This document shows, one piece after another, positions 45,526-53,691 of a stretch of DNA of 64,000 nucleotides (position 1 is its first letter; each line of letters starts with the position of its first letter). The position numbers and the translations under genes were made by a program. Below the pieces are notes generated by a model. The model was not told where the DNA came from and did no database searches. It was given only the letters and a program-made list of their open reading frames with translations. Source of the stretch: JAPOXR01 sp965116115 (lineage in GTDB: Bacteria > Pseudomonadota > Alphaproteobacteria > Rhodobacterales > Rhodobacteraceae); assembly GCA_965116115.1 (NCBI GenBank), contig OZ220486.1, forward strand, positions 3,596,001 through 3,660,000, written 5' to 3'.

Positions 45526-46326
45526 TCAGCTCCCGCTTCCGGCGAATCCGCTGCCCTGTATATCCGCAGAGTCTTGAGCGGCAAGAACCGGCGGCGGAGC
45601 CGCGCTGCCGCGACCGGCATTGAGAAGAGCCAAAGCCGCCACGGCCGCGGTTTCCGCCCTCAGAATTCTGCTCCCGAGACTGACGCGGACAGAAAACTCA
45701 AACGCGCCGACCAGGTTTCTCTCGCGTTCCGTGAAACCGCCTTCCGGTCCGATCAGAACCGCATTTCCGGCATCAGCGGACGGAGCCGGAAACGGGAAGC
45801 TCCCGGTGGCGGCCTCTTCGTCGCAGAACAGCAGCCTGCGGCCTTGAGGCCAACTCTTTAATTCGGCGGCGAGAGGACGGATGCCGTCGATCCTCGGCAA
45901 ATTCATGCCGCCGCACTGTTCGGCGGCTTCGATCGCGATCGCCCGCAGCCTGCCGATGTTGACGGTGCGCTCGGCAGCGCGGGCGGTTGACACGAAAACG
46001 ATGCGCGAAACTCCCAGTTCAACCGCTTTTTCAACCGCGAATTCCGTTCGCGCCCGCCTGAGCGGCGTCAGCAGCAGCCAGACGTCAGGGCACTGTGTCT
46101 GGGCGCGGATAAGTTTGATGCATTTCAGGCGCATCCGTTTCCCGCCGCCCTGAAGTTCGGCGATCCACTCGCCGTCCTGTCCATTGAAGACCGCGGCCCG
46201 GCCGCCTTCGCGGAGCCGGATCACCCGGTTGAGATAATGCGCCTGGCCCGCGCTGAGCGATACCTGTTGCGCCCCGGCAAGCGGTTGTTCTACAAAAAGC
46301 CTTGATTTCACTGACTTCTCTGACAT
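45526..46326 (-). CDS. rsmE: 16S rRNA m3U1498 methyltransferase RsmE
   Basis: The 266-aa SPOUT methyltransferase modifies U1498 of 16S rRNA. The N-terminal PUA-like part has AHYLNRVIRLREGGRAAVF. The trefoil knot shows LIGPEGGFTERE and SLGSRILRAETAAVAAL. The frame is open to 46911, but ATG 46326 gives the family length. It is divergent from ubiA with only 12 bp between the start codons, so the two promoters must lie inside the opposing genes. Confidence 0.94.
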   Translation of the reverse strand: MSEKSVKSRLFVEQPLAGAQQVSLSAGQAHYLNRVIRLREGGRAAVFNGQDGEWIAELQGGGKRMRLKCIKLIRAQTQCPDVWLLLTPLRRARTEFAVEKAVELGVSRIVFVSTARAAERTVNIGRLRAIAIEAAEQCGGMNLPRIDGIRPLAAELKSWPQGRRLLFCDEEAATGSFPFPAPSADAGNAVLIGPEGGFTERERNLVGAFEFSVRVSLGSRILRAETAAVAALALLNAGRGSAAPPPVLAAQDSADIQGSGFAGSGS

Positions 46327-46338
46327 GCTGGGAGTCTT

Positions 46339-47322
46339 ATGAACAAATCCGCGCAAAGACCAGAAACCGCCGGCATTCCCGGCCGTGTCGCCGACGCGGT
46401 CGAAGGCAACTGGGTCGATACGCGGGCTCCCGTCGGCTTCCGCCCCTTCCTCCGCCTGTCGCGGATCGACCGTCCGGTCGGCAGCTGGCTTCTTCTGCTG
46501 CCCTGCTGGTGGTCCCTTCCCTTGGCTGTCGCCGCTGATCCGGCCTCGCGACGGCTCGAAGACATTTGGATCGCGCTCGCCTGCGCGGTCGGCGCGGTCA
46601 TGATGCGCGGCGCGGGCTGCTGCTGGAACGATTTCGCCGACAGAAAACTGGACGCGCAGGTCAGTCGGACCCGTTCCCGGCCTCTTCCTTCCGGCCAGCT
46701 GACGCCGCGCCAAGCATTGATCTGGATGGCCGCGCAGGCCCTGCTGGCCTTCGCGGTTTTGTTGACATTCAACGCTTTCGCAATTGTTCTCGGCATTGCT
46801 TCGCTGGTTCCCGTCGCCCTCTATCCCTTCGCCAAACGAATCACATGGTGGCCGCAGATTTTTCTCGGCGTCGCCTTCAACTGGGGCGCGCTTCTGGCTT
46901 GGGCGGCGCATTCCGGCGCATTATCGGCCGCGCCTTTGCTTCTGTACGCGTCGGGCGTGTTCTGGACCCTGTTCTATGACACGATTTACGCGCATCAAGA
47001 CAGAGAAGACGACGGCGTCGCCGGGATCAAATCCACCGCCCGGCTGCTCAGCGGACGCACCGGGTCATGGCTCGCTTCGTTCGCCGCGCTTTCCTTCTTA
47101 TTCATGGCCGCTGCCGGGACGGCCGCGCTGCTTCCCGCCGCCGGTCCGTGGACAGCGGTTTTGGTCGGCGCCGGGGCCGCCGTGTTCGGAGCCCACTTGA
47201 TATGGCAGCTTAAACGTCTGGATATCAATGATCCGGATACCTGCCTGATGCTCTTCCGGTCCAACCGGGACGCCGGCCTGTATCCCGCCCTTTTCTTTGC
47301 GGCGGCCGCGCTGGTCGCATAA
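46339..47322 (+). CDS. ubiA: 4-hydroxybenzoate polyprenyltransferase UbiA
   Basis: The 327-aa membrane prenyltransferase acts in ubiquinone synthesis. Both Asp-rich motifs are present, NDFADRKLD (first) and YDTIYAHQDREDD (second), with about eight hydrophobic segments. ATG 46339 follows GGGAG. The 40-residue polar N-terminus is somewhat longer than usual. The gene pairs with rsmE-gshA in a head-to-head arrangement. Confidence 0.94.
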   Translation: MNKSAQRPETAGIPGRVADAVEGNWVDTRAPVGFRPFLRLSRIDRPVGSWLLLLPCWWSLPLAVAADPASRRLEDIWIALACAVGAVMMRGAGCCWNDFADRKLDAQVSRTRSRPLPSGQLTPRQALIWMAAQALLAFAVLLTFNAFAIVLGIASLVPVALYPFAKRITWWPQIFLGVAFNWGALLAWAAHSGALSAAPLLLYASGVFWTLFYDTIYAHQDREDDGVAGIKSTARLLSGRTGSWLASFAALSFLFMAAAGTAALLPAAGPWTAVLVGAGAAVFGAHLIWQLKRLDINDPDTCLMLFRSNRDAGLYPALFFAAAALVA

Positions 47323-47362
47323 TGGACTGCGGCACACCGATTTTGCAACGACCGTTTGTCTG

Positions 47363-49177
47363 ATGCTGGCCGCACTCTTTCCGTTCATCGCTTTTCTGAA
47401 CGCTTCGCTGCTCGCCGTGACTCTCGCTCTGGCCGGCGCACGCGCAGTTGAAGACGCCAACCTCGCCGCGGCGGCGGATCTGCTCGGCCAAAACGGACAC
47501 GACTGGGCGCTGCCCCGCGCCAGCGGACTGACAGTTGAAATCTCAGGCACCGCCCCGGACGCTTCGGCGCAGAAGGCTGCCCTTGCCGATCTGCGGAATC
47601 AGTTCGGCCCCGAATCCGTGCTGGACGCGACACGGGTCAGCCCCGAAGTGCCGGCCGTCGGTCCCGAACCTCTGGTTCGTCTGCAGAGATCCGGCGGGTC
47701 CGTCATCCTGTTCGGGGCCGTTGCCGGCGAAGATGACAGAGACTGGCTGATCGGCGCGGCTGAGAAGGCTTTGCCCGACAAAATCTCACAGATAATGCTG
47801 CAGCCGCTGCCGGAAAGCAGCCCGCCCGGGTGGAAAGAGGCGCTCGAATTCGCGATCCGGGCCATTGCTCTGCCGCAGGTCAGTCTGGTGGAAGCGGATC
47901 ACGGCAACGTGTCGGTCACGGCGCTGACAGAGTCAGAACAAACCGGACAGCTTTTGATTCAGCGCCTTGACGCGGACAAACCGGACAAACTGGCCGTGAC
48001 TTACAAACTGTCATCCGTGCCGCCGCCGCTCGTTTCGCCGTACGCGCTGGGGGTGGAAATCGGACCCGCCGACTCCAGTTTCACAGCCTGCCACGCTGAA
48101 TCGACCGCTGACCGCGACCGGATCATCGCTTCGGCGGCGGGCGAAAACCGCGCGGTGACCGGCGGCTGCCGTCTCGCGCGCGGCGCCCCGGACCGGAACT
48201 GGGCGGATGCGGCTGAAACCGTGATCAATGTCGTGACGTCATCGGGAGGGGGCGTGATTTCGGCGGACGGCCATGAATTCGTCGTCGCGCCCGCTGACGA
48301 GACGTCCTTCGCATACCTCCGGTGGAGCGGATTTCCGGGGCTGCCGGACGGCTACACGATCTTGCTGGCCCCCCCGGAAACGGACGATACGGAAAGCGAA
48401 GTCCGCGGCTTCACTGTGAAGGTCACCAAAGGACCGGACGGGTACATCGAAATCGACGGCACCTTCCCTGACGAAACGAACCGGCGGATGACCGTGTTTT
48501 CGTCCTGGGCGACATTGGACGCGAACTATGTTCAGGACAATACTTCCATAGAGCCGGACGTTGATCACCCCGCCGCCGAAGCCGTCATGTTCGCCAGCGA
48601 ATCGCTGAATTTTCTTCATGCCGGCTCCGTGACGTTTCAAAACGGCCATGTTTTGGTTTCGGGAGTTTCCGATGATCCGCAGGCGGAAGGCAGGATCGCG
48701 GATCTGTTATCGCAGGGGTTTGACGAGAAATCGTTTTTTCTGGACATAACGTATGACAACAATGTCAACGCGCCTCCCCCGCCGATGGATCCGCGCCTGT
48801 GCATTCAGATGCTCAAAGACACGCAGAAACAAGGCAAAATCGCGTTTGAGCCCGGTTCCGCGCGCATCAGGAGCAATGCGTTGGATACCATCGAGCAGAT
48901 GGCCGAAGTTCTGCAGGGCTGTCAGCATGTTCCGATCGAGATCTCCGGCCACACCGACAACCAGGGAAGAGAAACGATGAACCAGAGACTCAGCGAACTG
49001 CGGGCCAGAGCGGTGCTTAACGCCCTTCTTGACGCCCGCTTCAATCCCAAGAATATCACGGCGATCGGGTACGGCGAGTCTCAACCGGTCGGCGACAATT
49101 CGACCCCAGAAGGCAGGGAAGCGAACCGCCGCATCGAATTCCGGCTGCTTGACGACCGGATTTCGGCGCCGCAGTGA
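47363..49177 (+). CDS. OmpA-family cell-envelope protein
   Basis: From ATG 47363 the protein has about 604 aa. The first residues MLAALFPFIAFLNASLLAVT form a signal anchor or signal peptide. The middle (about 50-460) has repeated beta-alpha segments without an assigned domain, some resembling BON-like modules. The C-terminal OmpA domain, which binds peptidoglycan, has IEISGHTDNQGRETMNQRLS, RARAVLNALL, IGYGESQPVGDNSTPEGR and NRRIEF. The frame is open upstream to a TTG at 47297 inside ubiA, so the start is not certain. It probably links envelope layers. Confidence 0.85.
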   Translation: MLAALFPFIAFLNASLLAVTLALAGARAVEDANLAAAADLLGQNGHDWALPRASGLTVEISGTAPDASAQKAALADLRNQFGPESVLDATRVSPEVPAVGPEPLVRLQRSGGSVILFGAVAGEDDRDWLIGAAEKALPDKISQIMLQPLPESSPPGWKEALEFAIRAIALPQVSLVEADHGNVSVTALTESEQTGQLLIQRLDADKPDKLAVTYKLSSVPPPLVSPYALGVEIGPADSSFTACHAESTADRDRIIASAAGENRAVTGGCRLARGAPDRNWADAAETVINVVTSSGGGVISADGHEFVVAPADETSFAYLRWSGFPGLPDGYTILLAPPETDDTESEVRGFTVKVTKGPDGYIEIDGTFPDETNRRMTVFSSWATLDANYVQDNTSIEPDVDHPAAEAVMFASESLNFLHAGSVTFQNGHVLVSGVSDDPQAEGRIADLLSQGFDEKSFFLDITYDNNVNAPPPPMDPRLCIQMLKDTQKQGKIAFEPGSARIRSNALDTIEQMAEVLQGCQHVPIEISGHTDNQGRETMNQRLSELRARAVLNALLDARFNPKNITAIGYGESQPVGDNSTPEGREANRRIEFRLLDDRISAPQ

Positions 49178-49203
49178 ATTTCCAAGGTAGAAGCGGAACG
49201 GAA

Positions 49204-49416
49204 ATGGATCGAACCACACTCATGCTCTGGGCTTCCGGAGCGGCGCTGGTCATGTTCACTCTCGGGTGGGCGGCCTGTTGGTTTTGGCAGCGGCTCCGGC
49301 TGAGGCGCAGCCATCCCGGGCAGGATCATCCGGCCGAAATGGCCGGCACGGGCCGTCCGGCGTCAGAAACCGGGGGCATCGAACCGAACGGCGGCGGTAA
49401 CCGGCATCTGGCGTGA
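49204..49416 (+). CDS. Small single-TM protein (70 aa)
   Basis: The frame MDRTTLMLWASGAALVMFTL has one N-terminal membrane segment ending in WFWQRLRLRRSH and a polar, Gly-rich tail. ATG 49204 has GGAACGG upstream and lies 24 bp after the OmpA-like gene, so the two are probably co-transcribed. The function is unknown. Confidence 0.6.
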   Translation: MDRTTLMLWASGAALVMFTLGWAACWFWQRLRLRRSHPGQDHPAEMAGTGRPASETGGIEPNGGGNRHLA

Positions 49417-49525
49417 GCCGCATCACACAATAGATCAAGTCAGCGCGGGCTTCCCGACACGCGCTCTGCCGGAGAATCGCCGTCCCGCAACTGCCGCGCA
49501 GCAGCCGTTACGGGGAATCATCCAT

Positions 49526-49978
49526 TCAGCCGGAAGACCATTTCCGCAGTCCGGCTTCATCTTCCGCACGGCTTTCGACCCATTCAGCAACACCGCCCCT
49601 GAACTCTTTTTTCCAGAACGGCGCCCGGCTTTTCAGAAAATCCATCAGGAACTGGGTCGCCTCAAACGCCGCGGCCCGATGCGCGGCCCTCACTGCGACC
49701 ATCATGATCGCATCACCCGGGTTGAGTGCGCCGAATCTGTGAATGACCAGGCAGTCTCCGATCTGCCAGCGTTCGCCGGCGGCATCGATCATAGCCTGAA
49801 TCGCGCGTTCCGTCATCCCCGGATAGTGTTCTATCACGAGTTTCTCGACCGGATCCTGAGTGTCTGAACGCACGATGCCGGCAAAACTCGCCACAGCGCC
49901 GAATTTACTGTCCCCGGCGTAGAATCGATTCAGTTCCTTTCCGGGATCGAACGGCCGCTCCTGGACTCTGATGGTCAC
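49526..49978 (-). CDS. moaE: Molybdopterin synthase catalytic subunit MoaE
   Basis: The 150-aa protein receives sulfur from MoaD thiocarboxylate to form molybdopterin. It shows GAVASFAGIVRS, LVIEHYPGMTERAI, HRFGALNPGDAIMMVAVRAA, HRAAAFEATQFLMDFLKSRA and FWKKE with the active-site lysines. Its start is 1 bp from the moaD stop. Confidence 0.95.
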   Translation of the reverse strand: MTIRVQERPFDPGKELNRFYAGDSKFGAVASFAGIVRSDTQDPVEKLVIEHYPGMTERAIQAMIDAAGERWQIGDCLVIHRFGALNPGDAIMMVAVRAAHRAAAFEATQFLMDFLKSRAPFWKKEFRGGVAEWVESRAEDEAGLRKWSSG

Positions 49979-49979
49979 G

Positions 49980-50234
49980 TCATCCGCCCGTCATCGGCGG
50001 GAAAAAGGCCACTTCGGCTGCGTCAGCGATGCTAGAATCAAGCGCCGCAATTTCCTGATCAACGGCGACCCGGACCGCGCCCAGATCAGAAAACGCCGTC
50101 CTGTATTCCGGTCCTCTCGCGCACAGTTCTCCGACAAGCGCAGCCACCGTTTCGGCCTCAGTTGAGATTTTTTCCTTCGGCTGTCCGATCCGTTCCCGGA
50201 CCCAAGCGAAATACAGGACATCAATCTGTTTCAT
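49980..50234 (-). CDS. moaD: Molybdopterin synthase sulfur carrier MoaD
   Basis: The 84-aa ubiquitin-like protein starts MKQIDVLYFAWVRERIG and ends FFPPMTGG, the required C-terminal Gly-Gly. It overlaps the pgsA stop by 14 bp and is followed at once by moaE, forming one operon. Confidence 0.95.
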   Translation of the reverse strand: MKQIDVLYFAWVRERIGQPKEKISTEAETVAALVGELCARGPEYRTAFSDLGAVRVAVDQEIAALDSSIADAAEVAFFPPMTGG

Positions 50235-50817
50235 CTTCGCTCTCCATGGTTCGAATCGCCTTTCGAAGATAATCCAATCCGGAAATAATGGTCAGCGCGG
50301 CGGCGAACCAGAGCACCGCGACGCCGACGGCCGCGAAGGCTCCGCTCTGCCAGACAGCGGCACTGCTCAAAAAAAGCAGCGCGATGGCGATCATCTGGCA
50401 TGCGGCTTTCAATTTCGCGCTCCAGGTCACCTTCAGGCTGCCGCTTCCTTTGCCCAGATATTCGCGCATTCCGGCAATCAGCAGTTCACGCACAAAGATA
50501 ACCGACACCGGCAGCAGCAGCCATTCGCGGGGTTCGGCATACGCAAGCAACACAGCGAGGGCGACGAGCACGAGCGCCTTGTCGGCCACTGGATCCAGCA
50601 CTGCCCCGAGCCGTGATTCAAGACGCATCCGGCGCGCCAGCTGCCCATCGGCGAAATCCGTCGCCGCGCCGACGGAAAAAACAACCAATGCCAAATAATC
50701 CGCAGCCGGCCGTTCAAGGATCAGGTAGATCACCGGAATTACCAAAGCCGCCCCGAATCGGGAGATGGTAAACCAAGTCGGCAAATTGAATTTTTTCATT
50801 CTGTCAGCTTCCGCCAT
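50221..50817 (-). CDS. pgsA: CDP-diacylglycerol-glycerol-3-phosphate 3-phosphatidyltransferase
   Basis: The 198-aa membrane enzyme makes phosphatidylglycerophosphate. The CDP-alcohol phosphotransferase motif DGQLARRMRLESRLGAVLDP and its following D-x3-D are complete. ATG 50817 (MAEADRMKKF) has GGAGG about 8 nt upstream; a second in-frame ATG at 50799 is an alternative. In related genomes uvrC commonly precedes pgsA, and here a broken uvrC end is still found 400 bp upstream. Confidence 0.94.
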   Translation of the reverse strand: MAEADRMKKFNLPTWFTISRFGAALVIPVIYLILERPAADYLALVVFSVGAATDFADGQLARRMRLESRLGAVLDPVADKALVLVALAVLLAYAEPREWLLLPVSVIFVRELLIAGMREYLGKGSGSLKVTWSAKLKAACQMIAIALLFLSSAAVWQSGAFAAVGVAVLWFAAALTIISGLDYLRKAIRTMESEDETD

Positions 50818-51069
50818 CAATACCGCCTCCGCCGGAACACACCCGATTGATCTTGCGCACATAAACGGCGGCCATAGTATTGAACCAGCAGTTTCAAGTC
50901 ACTGAAATTGTCACGGCGATCAATATCGTAACATGCGGCGCGCGGGTGCGGGTTCTGCTCAGCGTTTGAGCAGCGTTTCCCGCTGCCGGAAAGATCACTG
51001 CCTGTGCGGTCCGCAAAAAACATGTCCTCTCTGCTCCGCTCACCGAACAGCGGTCGCGCCGCTGCCGGC

Positions 51070-51236
51070 TTGATTGCCGCTGAACAAACAGCATAATCCG
51101 ATGATGATCCCCGCGGTCCGGCTTATCCCTTTTGCCCGTGACCATATAGCGAGCCTGAGGGCGGCCGACACTTATCATGCCGCCGTGAAATCCGAACTGA
51201 GAACGCGAGCGGCTGCCCAGCTTGTCAGGGGGGATG
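51070..51236 (-). mobile_element. IS256-type fragment, strongly diverged
   Basis: The minus strand reads DKLGSRSRSQFGFHGGMISVG, close to DKPGHRWGHTRSQVGFHGGK of the intact transposase. The fragment starts right after GACATCCCCC, the IS256 terminal sequence. This is an internally deleted relic joined to the uvrC fragment. Confidence 0.65.
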
Positions 51237-51322
51237 TCCGCAGCCAGCGAATCCGATATTCCACTCACGCTCTTCAGGTCTTCCAGACCGGCGCGGCTGA
51301 CAGCCTTTGCGAAATCGAAGCG
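51237..51322 (-). pseudogene. Duplicated fragment of the uvrC 3' end
   Basis: About 80 bp match 61066-61145 at roughly 90% identity and encode AKAVSRAGLEDLKSVSGISD, the helix-hairpin-helix end of UvrC. Orientation is the same as uvrC. It lies just upstream of pgsA, where the whole uvrC gene is expected in related genomes. Confidence 0.8.
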
Positions 51323-51609
51323 GAACATCCTCTGAACCCGGAGGTTCAGCACACAACCATTTCTGAAACCGCATCCTCCGTTTTTGGTTCGGAGACAATT
51401 CACGGATCATTCCGAAACGGATTCCGGGGAAGCGAGCGCGTATCTTGTTGAGTCCAGGAAATGTGAGGATGCGTATCCTGAGAGCAGCCTCGTCATAGTC
51501 CGGGATGATGTCAGCACCTGACCGGCGGGCTTGAGATTTCCGCACGGCCGTCCCGCAAGGGCTGACGGAGAAATGTTGACCGCCCTGCCGAGAGAGCGCG
51601 GGTTCGGGA

Positions 51610-51831
51610 CGTGAGAAACATCCAGACAATCGGGAACTTGAAAGGCGAATCGCCGTCCTGGAGGAAAAGATGAACACTAAGCGGGCCGAGTACAAAACCG
51701 ACATCGCGCAGCTGACAGGCGACATGGCTAGGCGCGAAACCCGCATGCTTCGCGCCGTCGCCGCGATGGTCGGGCTCGCAACGGCAATTCTCAGTCTGGG
51801 CATTGCCTTCCTCGCATTCTCGCAGTTCTAG
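51610..51831 (+). CDS. Small coiled-coil/TM protein, possibly partial
   Basis: The frame reads REKHPDNRELERRIAVLEEK, MNTKRAEYKTDIAQLTGDMA and a membrane segment AVAAMVGLATAILSLGIAFL. An ATG is available at 51670 after GGAGG. The frame is open upstream and may be the C-terminal end of a longer protein. The layout is like the 84-aa protein at 30766. Its last bases overlap the IS630-like repeat. Confidence 0.45.
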   Translation, partial: REKHPDNRELERRIAVLEEKMNTKRAEYKTDIAQLTGDMARRETRMLRAVAAMVGLATAILSLGIAFLAFSQF

Positions 51832-51956
51832 TAGTCTGACACACTAGAATTGACGGTAAGAACAGGTTGAGAGAAGAAACCGGAAACAACAAGCTTGATA
51901 TACTGGAGCGTCTACTTCACTATTTCTATCCATCAATACAACAATGTCGAACTACT
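51830..51956. repeat. 126-bp IS630-like miniature element
   Basis: The ends AGTAGTCTGACACA and TGTCGAACTACT are imperfect inverted repeats next to TAG/TA. The interior TCCATCAATACAACA matches the right end of the IS630 relic at 5470-5500. It is probably a non-autonomous derivative of that IS. Confidence 0.6.
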
Positions 51957-52560
51957 GGGTTGTGGACTCAAATCATCAGCTTTGCGGCATTCCGCAACAG
52001 GCGGCGGATGACGTTGAGGATAACAGCGGCGGCGAAGTTGCGCACCCGATTGTCAAAGGGGTCACGACCCGCCGGAAATCTTTGATTCTTCTGAAGAAAC
52101 GCTCAATGACATCACGCGTCGCACAGGCGGCTTCATCCAGCGGCCACTGCCGCCTGCGGTTCGACTTTGACAGAATGGCGGCCCGGCAGCCGGCTCAAGA
52201 CCGCCAAGAAGGGCCGTCGCCTCGGCGACAGGCGCATGCGGCACAGCCCGCCCTTGCCGTCGACCATGGCATGGATTTTCGCCAGCTGCCGGCCCCGGGA
52301 GCGACCGAATCTCCCAGCGCGGACCGACGACGAGTCGATCATCCGGCACCGGAACGCTGTCGTCTTTTTCGTCCGCGGCTTCTTTGTCCGCTTCTTCAAG
52401 ACGTTGAAGATCATCAAGAATCTTCTGCTGCCGGCCCGGCCTGTCAGATAGCTGGGTACGCCAGGCGAAGCGCTGGAGAATATGGAGAAATTCGGTGAAT
52501 TCTGCTGCCGGAAGAACACGGTCGAAGGCGGTAATTGGAAGGGTTGTCTGAGCGGCCAGA
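51957..52560 (-). pseudogene. IS5-family transposase relic A
   Basis: Across frames the minus strand gives FRCRMIDSSSVRAG (first Asp), GRQLAKIHAMVDGKGGL, VIERF-like text and FDNRVRNFAAAVILNVIRRL at the C-terminus. Several frameshifts are present. Catalytic function is lost. Confidence 0.7.
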
Positions 52561-52721
52561 TGTGACATCTTCGGAGTGAATTGAGTGACTTCGGCTGGTT
52601 GCGGCCATGTGCTTGTTGCCCAAGCAACCTAAGGTCTGTCGACAATCACTCGGCCGCGAGCGGAAGTCTTTGATTTCCGCAGAAGAACTCCCGGCCTGAC
52701 ACCGCTGTCCATACATGCCGC

Positions 52722-53558
52722 GTAACTAGTCAGGTAGATTTTTTCGCTTGATTCTGTTTTGTCCGTGTGATTGAATCTCTTGTCAAGAAATCAAGAAACG
52801 ACATTGAGCGGAACGGCGCAAGCCGCGGCGATGTGACCATGGACGCGACCGGCATCGCGGTGCACGATTTTCAGCAGCCGTACTGGAATATAGCCGGGGT
52901 GAGCCATGCGCACCGCATCGCTCACCTCCTGCGCGAACTCGAGGCTCTGACGGAGTTTCACGGCGAGGCATGGGCGGCGGAGATGAGCAAGCTGCTTCAA
53001 AGCGCCGTGCATGAGGACAACGAGGCGGCCCGCGCCGGGGAAACGCTGTCCGCGGAGGCGGCGGACCGGATCGAAGGAGAATATGACAGGATCATCGCCG
53101 ACGCCGTCGCCTGGCATGAGGCGCTGCCGCCGCTGAACCGCGCGAAGCGGCGCGGCAGACAGAAAAAGCGCAAAGGTTTCAACCTCGCCCTGCGGCTGCG
53201 GGATCATCGGGCGGGCGTCCTGATGTTCACGCGGAACCCGGCGGTGCCGGCGACGAACAACCGGGGCGAGCGGGCCCTGCGGATGCTGAAAGCATCTCTG
53301 AAAATATCCGGCTGTTACCGGAGCGAGCGCGGCGCCCGCAACCATGCGGTCATGCGCACGCTGATCGAGACCGCCCGCAAGCAGGGCTGGAACGTCCTTG
53401 ACGCGCTCCGGGCGGATCCGGCGGAACTGAAACTCCGGCTGGTCGATTCCTGAGCGGACTCCGCTCCTGAATCCTTTGCTCCCCGAAAACATTCCAATGA
53501 CCGCCGGCGGCGGATGACCCCGCCCCCGGGAACGCTTGCCGGGTACCTGACTAGTTAC
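52722..53558. mobile_element. Internally deleted IS66-family element
   Basis: The 837-bp element has ends GTAACTAGTCAGGTA (52722) and TACCTGACTAGTTAC (53558) and a perfect 8-bp direct duplication CATGCCGC (52714-52721 and 53559-53566), as IS66 makes. It keeps only the 3' part of the transposase gene. It must have been mobilised in trans. Confidence 0.88.
52767..53453 (+). pseudogene. IS66 transposase TnpC, C-terminal part
   Basis: The 229-aa frame contains VSHAHRIAHLLRELEAL, KRRGRQKKRKGFNLALRLRD, FTRNPAVPATNNRGERALRM (catalytic Glu) and KISGCYRSERGARNHAVM. The N-terminal half, with the zinc finger and the first Asp, is absent, as are tnpA and tnpB. Confidence 0.85.
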
Positions 53559-53647
53559 CATGCCGCGGTCCCGGATCCGCCGCCGATCCTGAAGCGGAGG
53601 GATCACCGCCTCCGGACCGCGTTCCTCAAGCTCCTTGAGCAGCCGGC

Positions 53648-53673
53648 CCGGGGGCGGCTCCCGCCGCCCCCGG
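53648..53673 (-). terminator. GC hairpin downstream of the autotransporter
   Basis: CCGGGGGCGG, a 6-nt loop and CCGCCCCCGG form a perfect 10-bp stem 18 bp after the autotransporter stop. No T-run follows on the minus strand, so intrinsic termination would be weak. Confidence 0.4.
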
Positions 53674-53691
53674 AACTGTCCGTTTCCCGGT

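Larger units (their letters stand above)
52630..53642 (-). pseudogene. IS5-family relic B, split by an IS66 derivative
   Basis: The segment 53642-53567 reads LLKELEERGPEAVIPP and QDRRRIRDRGM. After the IS66-derived insertion it continues at 52713-52630 as MYGQRCQAGSSSAEIKDFRS. Both follow the IS5 transposase at 7590-7720 (LLKELEERGAEAVIPPRKN, DMYRWRHQVENFFAKIKEFR). The outer parts are eroded. Confidence 0.75.
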
